64,000 nucleotides of DNA from Asaia bogorensis (GTDB lineage: Bacteria; Pseudomonadota; Alphaproteobacteria; Acetobacterales; Acetobacteraceae): NCBI RefSeq assembly GCF_900465345.1, contig NZ_UEGO01000001.1:141439-205438 (forward strand), read 5' to 3'. Under the pieces are notes generated by a model. The model was not told the origin of the DNA, ran no database searches, and saw nothing but the letters and a program-made list of their open reading frames with translations. Positions within the stretch are counted from its first letter, which is position 1, and each line of letters starts with the position of its first letter. Below are positions 54,473-63,221 of this stretch, piece after piece. The position numbers and the translations under genes were made by a program.

Positions 54473-55708
54473 TCAAAAGACCTTGTCGGCGCGCAGCAGG
54501 GCGCCCAGCAGCACATTGGCACCGGCTTCGGCCTCGGCTTCGGTAATGCTTTCGGCTTCGTTATGGCTCAACCCGTCACGACAGGGGACGAAAATCATGG
54601 CGGTTGGGGTCATGCGCGCCATATAGGCGGCATCATGGCCGGGGCCGGACACAATTTCCATCGCGTCGAATCCGGCATCACGCGCGGCGTCAGACACCAT
54701 GTCGATGCAGCGTCGATCGAACGGGACGGCAGGGGCATCCCAGATCTGGCGCAGGGCAAGTTCCACCCCGGCCTGCTCGGCAAGATTGGTGAGAGCCTGC
54801 TTCATTTCCTGCTCCATCACGGCAAGCGTCGCATCCTCCGGATGGCGCAGATCGATGGTGAAGAAGGTTTCTCCCGGCACGACATTATGGCTGTTCGGCC
54901 GGTTCTCGATCAGGCCGACAGTACCAAGACCCTTGGGTGCATGAGCCGTGGCGACATCCGATACGGCACTGATCATGCGTGCAGCCGCCAGAAGCGTGTC
55001 TGCGCGCATGGTCATGGGGGTTGAGCCCGCATGGGCATCGCGGCCTGTCACCGTGACCTCATACCAGCGCATCCCCTGCACGCCGGTTACGGCGCCGATG
55101 ACCCGATTTTCGACCTCGAGGATCGGCCCCTGTTCAATATGGAGCTCGAAATAGGCGGCGACGGGGTGATCGCCGCATTGCTGCGTGCCACGGTAACCAA
55201 TCGCTTCCAGTGCGTCGCCAAAACGTTCGCCGGCGCGGTCACGCTTGTCGAGAATTTCCTCCTCCGTGAACACGCCTGCAAACGCGCCGGAGCACATCAT
55301 GGGGGGAGAAAACCGCGAGCCTTCTTCATTGGTCCAGTTGATAAGCTCGACGGGGTGACGCAACACATGCCCGGCTTCGCGCAATGCACGCAGCACGGCC
55401 AGGCCGCCCAGCACACCCAGAATTCCATCGAACTTGCCGCCTGTGGGCTGGGTGTCGAGATGGCTCCCCATGGTCAGGGGCGGAAGGCTGCTATCCTGCC
55501 CCTCAAGACGGGCGAACATGTTACCCAGTCGATCAACCGTAACCGTGCAGCCGAGCGCCGTGCAGGTGGCGGCAAACCAGTCACGTACCTGACGGTCCTC
55601 TTCCGTCAGGGTCAGGCGCTTGATTCCCCCTTTGGCGGTCTCGCCAAAACGCGCAGTTTCCATGAGATCGGCCCAGAGGGCGCGGCCATCGATACGGATA
55701 TTGCTCAT
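54473..55708 (-). CDS. Zn-dependent amidohydrolase (beta-ureidopropionase / N-carbamoyl amino acid hydrolase)
   Basis: 411 residues from ATG 55708. M20-type amidohydrolase: H83 and D85 in GSHLDTQPTGGKFDG, D94, E128-E129 in NWTNEEGSRF, H190 in LHIEQGP, and GLSHNEAE near the C terminus with the last metal His. Relatives are HyuC/AmaB, allantoate amidohydrolase and beta-ureidopropionase (PydC-like). In this operon it should cleave N-carbamoyl-beta-alanine to beta-alanine, CO2 and ammonia, step 3. Sequence alone does not separate these activities; context favours ureidopropionase. Confidence 0.88.
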   Translation of the reverse strand: MSNIRIDGRALWADLMETARFGETAKGGIKRLTLTEEDRQVRDWFAATCTALGCTVTVDRLGNMFARLEGQDSSLPPLTMGSHLDTQPTGGKFDGILGVLGGLAVLRALREAGHVLRHPVELINWTNEEGSRFSPPMMCSGAFAGVFTEEEILDKRDRAGERFGDALEAIGYRGTQQCGDHPVAAYFELHIEQGPILEVENRVIGAVTGVQGMRWYEVTVTGRDAHAGSTPMTMRADTLLAAARMISAVSDVATAHAPKGLGTVGLIENRPNSHNVVPGETFFTIDLRHPEDATLAVMEQEMKQALTNLAEQAGVELALRQIWDAPAVPFDRRCIDMVSDAARDAGFDAMEIVSGPGHDAAYMARMTPTAMIFVPCRDGLSHNEAESITEAEAEAGANVLLGALLRADKVF

Positions 55709-55724
55709 GCGGCGGGAGATCCTT

Positions 55725-56993
55725 TCAGGCGGAGAGACGATGCGGATTGGAGGGATGGTCAAGCCAAGTCATCTCGCCGTCAACAGGCTGCGGTGTCATG
55801 GTGATGCAATCATCCACCGGGCAGACATGAGCGCAGAGATTGCAGCCCACACATTCGTCCTCGATCACGCTGTATTCGCGACGGTTCGGCCCGGTGCTTT
55901 TGGCGATGGCCTGATGCGAGGTATCCTCACAGGCGATATGGCACAGGCCGCACCCCACGCAACTTTCCTGATCGATCTGCGCGATGGTGCGGAACTTCAT
56001 GTTGAGCTGGTTCCAGGGCACGAAGCGCGACACGGCCCGCCCGCTCAGATCGGGCAGGGTCGCGTAATCCTTGCTGTCCATCCAGTTCGAGAGCCCGTCA
56101 ATCATGTCCTCGACGATACGGAACCCGTAATGCATGGCCGCCGTGCAAACCTGTAGCGCGCTCGACCCCATGGCGAGGAATTCGGCGGAGTCCCGCCAGT
56201 TGCTGATGCCCCCCATGCCCGAAATGGGTATTCCCGCCATTTCGGGATCGCGGGCAATCTCGCCGATCATGCGCAGGGCGATGGGCTTGACCGCCGGGCC
56301 GCAATAGCCGCCATGCGTGCCCTTGCCCCCCACGACCGGCATGGGGGCCATGGCGTCCAGATCGACCCCGATAACCGACTGGATGGTGTTGATGAGCGAC
56401 ACCGCATCGGCCCCGCCACGACGGGCGGCGCGTGCGGGCATGAGGATATTGGTGACATTGGGGGTCAGTTTGACAATGACCGGCATGCGCGTGTTCTGCT
56501 TGCACCAGCGCGTGACCATCTCGACATATTCAGGCACCTGCCCCACGGCAGAGCCCATATTGCGCTCGGACATGCCATGCGGACAGCCGAAATTCAGCTC
56601 GATTCCGTCCGCTCCCGTCTCCTCGATAAGCGGCAGAATGGCCTTCCAGCGATGCTCCTCGCACGGCACCATAAGGCTGACGATGAGCGCCCGGTCCGGG
56701 AAATCACGCTTCACGCGCTTGATCTCGGCGATGTTGGTCGCCAGCGGCCTGTCGGAAATCAGCTCGATATTATTGAGCCCCATCAGACGCTTGCCCTCGA
56801 ACTGAAGGGCGCCGTAACGCGAACTGAGATTGACCACCGGCGGGTCTTCTCCCAGCGTTTTCCAGACCACGCCGCCCCATCCGGCCTCATAGGCGCGACG
56901 GACATTATATTCCTTGTCGGTGGGTGGGGCAGAGGCCAGCCAGAACGGATTGGGTGAGGTGATGCCGGCGAAACTGGTGCGCAGATCGGCCAT
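55725..56993 (-). CDS. preA: Dihydropyrimidine dehydrogenase, catalytic subunit
   Basis: 422 residues. FMN-binding TIM barrel with NPFWLASAPPTDKEYNVRRAYEAG-type N terminus, IELNFGCPHGM (about 137-147) carrying the active-site Cys, and GGISNWRDSAEFLAMG. The C terminus has two [4Fe-4S] motifs, CVGCGLCHIAC and CVGCNLCAHVCP. With PreT it reduces uracil and thymine to dihydropyrimidines using NAD(P)H. It is separated from preT by only 2 bp and precedes the amidohydrolase gene by 16 bp. Confidence 0.95.
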   Translation of the reverse strand: MADLRTSFAGITSPNPFWLASAPPTDKEYNVRRAYEAGWGGVVWKTLGEDPPVVNLSSRYGALQFEGKRLMGLNNIELISDRPLATNIAEIKRVKRDFPDRALIVSLMVPCEEHRWKAILPLIEETGADGIELNFGCPHGMSERNMGSAVGQVPEYVEMVTRWCKQNTRMPVIVKLTPNVTNILMPARAARRGGADAVSLINTIQSVIGVDLDAMAPMPVVGGKGTHGGYCGPAVKPIALRMIGEIARDPEMAGIPISGMGGISNWRDSAEFLAMGSSALQVCTAAMHYGFRIVEDMIDGLSNWMDSKDYATLPDLSGRAVSRFVPWNQLNMKFRTIAQIDQESCVGCGLCHIACEDTSHQAIAKSTGPNRREYSVIEDECVGCNLCAHVCPVDDCITMTPQPVDGEMTWLDHPSNPHRLSA

Positions 56994-56995
56994 GA

Positions 56996-58366
56996 TCAGA
57001 GAACTCCTGTGCCGGAGAGAGAAAGATCGTCAGGAGTCAGGTCGCTGTGAATGGCCTGTGCCGCCTCGCGCCCGTCGCGTACGGCAGCCACGGTGAGATC
57101 TTCACCCGCCGTGCAGTCGCCGCCAGCATAGACGCCAGCCAGTGTGGTGCGGCCTTTTTCGTCCACCACAAGGCGGCCATTCTCGATCAGGATCTGATCC
57201 TGTGAAACCGGATCAGGGACAAAAACCTGCCCGATCGCCTTGAGCACCATATCCGCGGCAATCGTGAAATCGACAGGGGGCGTGGCGGGGCCTGTCGACG
57301 CCTCTGCGGCTGTGTCAGTGCGTCTGAATGTCACGCCGGTGAGGGCGCCATTGTCGAATTCCAACCGGGTTGGTGCGGCCCAGAGCCGGAGCGTGACCCC
57401 GTTGGTCTGCGCCCACTCGCGCTCGACTTCGGTGGCCGACATGGTGGGCTCACCCCGACGATAAACCAGCGTGACCTCCTCGGCACCAAGGCGTTTCGCC
57501 TGTACGGCGGCATCGATGGCTGTGTTGCCTCCACCGATCACGACGACACGCCGCCCGACCTGCACCGAGGCCAGTGGGTGGGAGCGCAGATGTTCAATGA
57601 ACGCCACGGCATCCTTGACGCCAGGCATGGTCTCGCCGGGGAGGCCAAGGGCCCGCACCCCGGACAGGCCGATCGCCAGAAAGACGGCGTCGTAAACCTG
57701 TCGCAACGTAGCGAGGTGGATCGTTTCGCCCAGAATGGCCCGCCCCTGATAATGAATACCGCCGATTGCCATCAGGAAATCAATTTCCTTCTGGGCAAAA
57801 TCATCCGCCAGCTTGTAGGCGGCAACACCATATTCATTCAGGCCGCCCGCCTTTTCGTGCCGGTCGAACAGCGTCACCTCATGACCGTGCATGGCCAGAC
57901 GATGAGCGCAGGCGAGACCCGCAGGACCCGCACCCACGATGGCGATATGTCGCCCCGTCGGGGTGGCACGTGTGAAAGGGTGCGTGTCCTGGGCCATCTG
58001 CCAGTCTGTGGCGTAGCGCTGCAGCGCGCCGATACGAACAGGTTTATGAGTTTCGATGGCGGTGTGCACACATTTCTGTTCGCACAGGATCTCGGTCGGG
58101 CAGACGCGGGCGCAGGAGCCGCCGAGGATGTTTGATTGCAGGATGGTCCTGGCCGCACCTGCCGTGTTCCGCGAGGCAATGGCCTTGATGAAACGCGGAA
58201 TGTCGATATCGGTCGGACAGGCCTCGATACAGGGCGCGTCATAACAATAGAAACATCGATCGGCTTCCAGCGCTGCCTGTTCGGGGGTCAGTCCCGGATG
58301 GGCATCCGCGAAATTTCGCGCCAGAATTTCTTGGGGCAGGCGACCACAGGCAATATCAGGGCGCAT
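56996..58366 (-). CDS. preT: Dihydropyrimidine dehydrogenase, NAD(P)H/FAD subunit
   Basis: 456 residues from ATG 58366; a frame to 58471 runs through the operator and is rejected. The N terminus holds Fe-S ligands (CFYCYDAPCIEACPTDIDIPRF and CARVCPTEILCEQKC), as in the N-terminal domain of glutamate synthase small subunit. An FAD fold GAGPAGLACAHRL (about 142-154), a second Rossmann VVVIGGGNTAIDAAVQ and the final GVYAGGDCTAGEDLTV complete it. It feeds electrons to PreA. It is first in the operon, downstream of RutR-type operator 2. Confidence 0.94.
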   Translation of the reverse strand: MRPDIACGRLPQEILARNFADAHPGLTPEQAALEADRCFYCYDAPCIEACPTDIDIPRFIKAIASRNTAGAARTILQSNILGGSCARVCPTEILCEQKCVHTAIETHKPVRIGALQRYATDWQMAQDTHPFTRATPTGRHIAIVGAGPAGLACAHRLAMHGHEVTLFDRHEKAGGLNEYGVAAYKLADDFAQKEIDFLMAIGGIHYQGRAILGETIHLATLRQVYDAVFLAIGLSGVRALGLPGETMPGVKDAVAFIEHLRSHPLASVQVGRRVVVIGGGNTAIDAAVQAKRLGAEEVTLVYRRGEPTMSATEVEREWAQTNGVTLRLWAAPTRLEFDNGALTGVTFRRTDTAAEASTGPATPPVDFTIAADMVLKAIGQVFVPDPVSQDQILIENGRLVVDEKGRTTLAGVYAGGDCTAGEDLTVAAVRDGREAAQAIHSDLTPDDLSLSGTGVL

Positions 58367-58741
58367 GGGAGAATCCGGTTCTGTTTGTTCCGTAAAACGA
58401 ACGTTACGATCGGGATGATGCGCGCTGCAAGTAAAATCTGACCATATGTTCAGATATCTGGCGCCCGACACTCTCTGCCTGATCCCGTTGCGAAGCGCGG
58501 CGGTCAGAACAGCGGGGGCAAGGAAACATGTCGCACACCTGTCTGTTCCGATATCGATACATAATCCGTGCTAGCAAGGGGGATACCGGGGGAGGTGAAT
58601 CGCTTGCGCGATGCCGTAACGGCAAAGAAGTGGAACATTTTTGCATCTGGCCCAGAAAGCGTTACCGGATTGGAACGCCCCTCACGCAGGCGCTATAGGG
58701 TGAAGCGCTGGTCACGACTAAGCAAAGAGTGGGGATAAACG
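58367..58741. other. 375-bp divergent region between preT and the racemase gene
   Basis: It contains RutR-type operator 2 (58438-58453), 72 bp upstream of preT, plus presumed promoters. The strand toward the racemase has no clear -35/-10. No gene is seen. Confidence 0.5.
58438..58453. promoter_or_regulatory. RutR-type operator 2 (preT upstream)
   Basis: CTGACCATATGTTCAG is a near-palindrome matching the RutR consensus TTGACCAnnTGGTCAA at 11 of the 14 specified positions. It shares the CTGACCA-2-TG core with the site at 52086. Confidence 0.65.
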
Positions 58742-59437
58742 ATGAGAATGATCGGGCTTCTGGGTGGTATGAGCTGGGAGAGCTCGGCCATGTATTATCG
58801 TCTGCTTAATGAGGGTGTGCGTGACAGGCTCGGTCCTGCCTCGTCTGCACGCTGCCTTTTGTGGTCATTCGACTTCGCCGAGATCAAGGATCTCCAGCAT
58901 CGTGGCGCGTGGGATGTCCTGACCGAGCGTCTGATTGAGGCGGCGCGCCATCTGGAGAAGGCGGGAGCGGATGATCTGGTAATCTGTACGAACACCATGC
59001 ACTGCGTGGCGGATGCGGTGCAGGCGCAACTATCGATTCCCATCCTGCATATCGCTGACGCCACCGGCGAACAGATCAGGCAGAGCGGCCTTCGACGTAT
59101 CGGGCTGTTGGGCACGCGCTTTACCATGGAGCAGGATTTCTACAGGAAGCGACTGACCGAGCGTTATGGTCTGGAGGTGATCATTCCCGACGAACGGGAC
59201 CGCATGGACGTACATCGTATCATCTATGACGAGCTCGTGGCCGGGCAGATCAACCCGTCATCCCGCGCGCTTTATCGCACCATCATGGCCCGCCTTGTCG
59301 CTTCGGGTGCTGAGGCGATCATTCTGGGATGCACGGAAATCATGCTGCTTGTCGGGGCTGAGGATAGCACGGTGCCGCTTTTCGATACGACAGCCCTGCA
59401 TGTCCAGGCCACCCTCGAAAAGGCATTGGCCGACTGA
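58742..59437 (+). CDS. Aspartate/glutamate racemase family protein
   Basis: 231 residues. The two catalytic Cys of Asp/Glu racemases are in VICTNTMH (C82) and LGCTEI (C197), with the N terminus IGLLGGMSWESSAMYY typical of the YgeA/aspartate-racemase group. It interconverts L- and D-aspartate or a related amino acid in the cytoplasm. It is divergent from the pyrimidine operon; no functional link is evident. Confidence 0.92.
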   Translation: MRMIGLLGGMSWESSAMYYRLLNEGVRDRLGPASSARCLLWSFDFAEIKDLQHRGAWDVLTERLIEAARHLEKAGADDLVICTNTMHCVADAVQAQLSIPILHIADATGEQIRQSGLRRIGLLGTRFTMEQDFYRKRLTERYGLEVIIPDERDRMDVHRIIYDELVAGQINPSSRALYRTIMARLVASGAEAIILGCTEIMLLVGAEDSTVPLFDTTALHVQATLEKALAD

Positions 59438-59601
59438 CAGGACGACCAGACACGCAGAAGGGCGCATTATTTCCTGATCCGGGTCGCCCAGCGTTATCAG
59501 CGCGTCGTCACCCAATTTTATGGTTATCCATATGCCAGATGGGATTTCTACCGTTGTTTGATGGGTGTTGACTGTCATCGCGGCACGAGTGGTAACGCTA
59601 T

Positions 59602-59645
59602 GTTGCGAAAAAGCAACGATCGCAACCAAATTTCGTTATCGTTGC
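59602..59645. promoter_or_regulatory. Cluster of GTTGC/GCAAC inverted repeats upstream of the TonB receptor
   Basis: GTTGC-6-GCAAC (59602-59617) overlaps a perfect 8-bp dyad, GCAACGAT (59613-59620) and ATCGTTGC (59638-59645), with a further GCAAC at 59622-59626. AT-rich promoter-like DNA follows, ending 80 bp before the start codon. It is a likely operator array; the protein is unknown. Confidence 0.5.
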
Positions 59646-59724
59646 GTTATAGATACCAAATCGGAGAAATTTCCTTACGGTATGTATCGTTAAATTTACG
59701 AAACATATTGACGGGAGTCTCACG

Positions 59725-62700
59725 ATGGTGCGCCGGGTAACATTGCCTTATCGTCACAGGGGCCTGCGGCAGAGCACATTGATGGTTGCCTTGTTCTGCA
59801 CAGTGTTTGCTGCGCCGGCAGAGGGCCTTGCCCAGACCATCGCTCAGGGGGCGGGAACCGCGCACAAGAAGACCACCGCGCGTCGGTCATCCCACGCGAC
59901 AAAAAAACCCGCTCGGGCAACGGCCAAGGCAACATCCTCGAAGGTGGGCGTGGCGGCAGGGAGCGCTGGTGGCAGCGCAGCGGTAACCGGTGCAGGCACG
60001 GCACCGCAAAACGGCGCGTCGAGTGCTGCTGCCCAGCCTGCCCTGCCTTTCTCAAGTGGCGTGGAAACGGCGGATTCTTCGCCGCAGAAAGAGACCATCA
60101 TCGTAACCGGCACGCGCCTGTCGCAATCGCGCCTGACGAATGTCATGGCAGGATCGACCCTGGGTGGGGAACAGATCCGACGTCGGGGATATTACGATCT
60201 CGGTACGGCCCTGCTGCGTGAAAATCCGGCAATCAGCCAGGGTGGCAATTCCACCATCGGTAACCAGGGCAGCTTCGGGGCGGGTCAGTCCTTTATCGGC
60301 CTCCTCAATCTGGGCGCCCAGCGTACGCTGACCCTGATTGATGGCATGCGTATGGGCGGTGGCGCGACAGCCTCGATCTATGGTTCCGGTTCGGGCTCGC
60401 AGGTGGATGTGAGCACGATTCCGACCTCGCTCATTAAGGGTATTGATACGCGCCTCGGCGGTGCGGGCGCGGCCTATGGTGCCGACGCCGTGGCGGGCGT
60501 GATGAACTATACGCTCGATGACCACTTCACCGGTGTCGATTTCAATGCCCAGGGTAACTGGTCGCAAAAGCTCGATGCACCGGGTGAGAAACTGACCTTC
60601 AAGGCTGGCCGCAATTTCGACCATGACAAGGGCGGCATGGTCTTTGATGTGGAATATCGCAACCAGGGCGGTATGGTCGCCAATGACCGGCCTGATGTGT
60701 TCGGGCGCGACGCGGTGCTTTATCATCGCGTGCCGCTCGGGCAGAGCTCGCCCTATACCTATGTTCTGGGTGCTGGCTCGCGGTTCATCCAGAACTCCGT
60801 GACCGGTATTCCCATGATCACCGGTGATTACGGCAATCTGCCGGTCTATGCGGGGTCTGCTGGCGCCGCGCTGGCCGGTCAGGCCAATAACGCCGTGGCC
60901 AATGCCGCCAATATGCCGCTCATGTTCAGCCAGAATGGCCAGTCGCTCATTCCCCTTCAGGCGAATGCCTATCTCAAGGGAGATACCACGCACGGTATCG
61001 GCGGGAATGGTATCGCCCTGCAGGACTACAATCAGCTGATCGCCCCCAATGATAAGCTGAACCTGACGCTGCTCGGGCATTACGACATTACCCGGCACAT
61101 CCATGCTACATGGCAGGGCTGGTATGCCCGTGGCAGCGCCGAGAGTCAGGTGGGTCAGGGCACCTGGAGCACAACCCAGTTCGACAATCCCCTGACGCTC
61201 AATACGGCTGGCCCGATGAGCAGCAGCTACTACACCAATGATGTCGTCAATGGCGCCTATGCGCTGAGCACGAGCAATCCCTATCTGACCAGCGCCGAGC
61301 AGCAGACAATCAAGAATGCTCTGGCTGCCAATGGCCAGCCGACAGACACCTTCTACCTGAACCGTCTGAACCAGGACCTCGACGCGGGTCTGTATCGCAC
61401 GAAGGTGCAGATGTATCGCTTCCAGGGCGGGCTTGCCGGTGATTTCAATGCAGTGGGGCGCAAGTTCGACTGGAAAGTGCGTGGTGAATACACGCGCTAC
61501 ATGAACGATACCTGGACGCCTTCCATCGTCACTCCGAACCTCGTCAATGCCCTCAACGCCGTGCGTGATTCCAGCGGCAATATCGTGTGCGCTTCGGGCT
61601 ATCAGAATGCACCCATCGCCACGCGCAGTTCGACCTGTGAACCACTCAATCCCTTCGGCTATAACCAGATGACGCCGGGCGCACGTGACTATGTCATTTC
61701 TGATGCCCATTCACGCAACAACAACACGCAGCGCGATATCCAGGCCGAACTGAGTTCAACGGTGTTCCGCTTGCCCGCAGGCGATATCCGGTGGGATCTG
61801 GGCTATGAGCATCGCCGCGAAGGGTATCATTTCGATCCGGGTGCCTTCTTCCGCGGCTGGCCGCAGGGTGATGGCACGTATCAGCAATATGGCAACAGCA
61901 CGGCTATCCCGCCCACAGGGGGCGCGTATCATACGCATGAAGCCTTCGGCGAGCTGGACGTTCCTTTCGTCTCGCCGACCATGAACGTGCCAGGTATCTA
62001 TAACCTGTCAGCCACAGCCAATGGTCGCTTCATCAATAACAGCATGACCGGCAATTACTGGACCTACATGTTCGGCGGTGCCTGGTGGCCGACGGAGGAT
62101 TTCGGCCTGAGTGGCAACTACGCGCAGTCGGTGCGTAATCCCTCCGTGACGGAACTGTTTTCGCCCCGCTCCACCGATTACGAAACAGGCGTTGATCCGT
62201 GCTCCGACGCAGGCATTGGTTCCGGCCCCAACCCGGCCATTCGTGCGGCAAACTGCGCCAAGGCGGGCATCACCCAACCCTTCACCTCCAACTTCAATTT
62301 CTACACCATTCCGGGCAGCGCAGGCGGCAACAGCAACCTCAAGAACGAAACCTCAAAGAGCTATACGGGCAGCCTCGAATTCCGGCCGCATTTCGTGCGT
62401 GGCCTCGACATGAAGGCGTCTTTTGTGGATGTGAAGGTGAAAAACGCCATCACCTCTCTGGGCGCGCAGGATCTGATGAATGCCTGCTATGACTCGTCCA
62501 GCTACCCGTCCAATGCCTTCTGCAACACCTTCACACGTGATTCCTCCGGTCAGCTTTCGACCTTCAGCGCAGGCTATTACAACATTGCCAGCTATGAGAC
62601 GCAGGCTTTGCAGGCAACCTTCGACTACTACGCTCCCCTGTCGCGTTTCGGGCTGGGCGACGGTGCCGGTGAAATCGATCTGAGCGGCAACTACGTTCAC

Positions 62701-63078
62701 TATCTCAAGAGCCAGAACACCTATCTGGGCAGCACGTATTTCCTTTCGGGAACGACAGATGCACCCAATGACAACTTCACGCTCAACCTGAACTACATGC
62801 GCGGTCCGTTCTCGGCCCAGTGGCAGACGCTCTGGTATGGGCCGACCCAGTACGCGGTGCAGGTACCGGCCACGCGTTATCAGGATAACAAGCGTCCTTC
62901 ATTCGCCTATTTCAATCTCTCCCTGGCGTATGAAATCACCAAGAATCTCGCGGCCAATTTCGTCATCAACAACATCACCGATGCCCTGCCGAAGGACCCG
63001 GGCATCTATGATACCAACCGTTATTACGAGGCCTTTATCGGGCGCAGTTTCCAGCTCAATATCGGCGTGCATTTCTGA
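59725..63078 (+). CDS. TonB-dependent outer-membrane receptor
   Basis: 1117 residues with a signal peptide ending near GLAQ (residue 37) and a TonB-box-like KETIIVTGTR (122-131). The plug (LGGAGAAYGADAVAGVMNYTL is typical, about 247-267) and a large beta-barrel follow, ending in the aromatic FQLNIGVHF. The stretch between signal and TonB box (38-121) is an unusual Lys/Ala/Thr/Ser-rich linker. Ligand unknown; such receptors take up iron chelates, vitamins or oligosaccharides. No ECF sigma or anti-sigma is adjacent. Inverted repeats sit upstream and a terminator downstream. Confidence 0.93.
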   Translation: MVRRVTLPYRHRGLRQSTLMVALFCTVFAAPAEGLAQTIAQGAGTAHKKTTARRSSHATKKPARATAKATSSKVGVAAGSAGGSAAVTGAGTAPQNGASSAAAQPALPFSSGVETADSSPQKETIIVTGTRLSQSRLTNVMAGSTLGGEQIRRRGYYDLGTALLRENPAISQGGNSTIGNQGSFGAGQSFIGLLNLGAQRTLTLIDGMRMGGGATASIYGSGSGSQVDVSTIPTSLIKGIDTRLGGAGAAYGADAVAGVMNYTLDDHFTGVDFNAQGNWSQKLDAPGEKLTFKAGRNFDHDKGGMVFDVEYRNQGGMVANDRPDVFGRDAVLYHRVPLGQSSPYTYVLGAGSRFIQNSVTGIPMITGDYGNLPVYAGSAGAALAGQANNAVANAANMPLMFSQNGQSLIPLQANAYLKGDTTHGIGGNGIALQDYNQLIAPNDKLNLTLLGHYDITRHIHATWQGWYARGSAESQVGQGTWSTTQFDNPLTLNTAGPMSSSYYTNDVVNGAYALSTSNPYLTSAEQQTIKNALAANGQPTDTFYLNRLNQDLDAGLYRTKVQMYRFQGGLAGDFNAVGRKFDWKVRGEYTRYMNDTWTPSIVTPNLVNALNAVRDSSGNIVCASGYQNAPIATRSSTCEPLNPFGYNQMTPGARDYVISDAHSRNNNTQRDIQAELSSTVFRLPAGDIRWDLGYEHRREGYHFDPGAFFRGWPQGDGTYQQYGNSTAIPPTGGAYHTHEAFGELDVPFVSPTMNVPGIYNLSATANGRFINNSMTGNYWTYMFGGAWWPTEDFGLSGNYAQSVRNPSVTELFSPRSTDYETGVDPCSDAGIGSGPNPAIRAANCAKAGITQPFTSNFNFYTIPGSAGGNSNLKNETSKSYTGSLEFRPHFVRGLDMKASFVDVKVKNAITSLGAQDLMNACYDSSSYPSNAFCNTFTRDSSGQLSTFSAGYYNIASYETQALQATFDYYAPLSRFGLGDGAGEIDLSGNYVHYLKSQNTYLGSTYFLSGTTDAPNDNFTLNLNYMRGPFSAQWQTLWYGPTQYAVQVPATRYQDNKRPSFAYFNLSLAYEITKNLAANFVINNITDALPKDPGIYDTNRYYEAFIGRSFQLNIGVHF

Positions 63079-63088
63079 CGCAACCGCA

Positions 63089-63115
63089 CCCCTCTGCAAA
63101 AGCAGAGGGGTTTTT
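63089..63115 (+). terminator. Rho-independent terminator after the TonB receptor
   Basis: CCCCTCTGC pairs with GCAGAGGGG around AAAA, then TTTTT, 10 bp after the stop. Confidence 0.95.
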
Positions 63116-63221
63116 CAACGCGCCTTTCCCGATAGTCCTGAAAGTGGCGCGGCACAGGGAAAACCTTTTGCCTTGCGGGAGCGTTGCCTGTTGCGGCCTC
63201 ATTTTCAGGATCATCTGTCTC

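Noticed and set aside
60052-61710. 552-codon frame antisense to the TonB receptor
   Set aside because: Shadow frame of a GC-biased gene; no motif, and the sense gene is complete.
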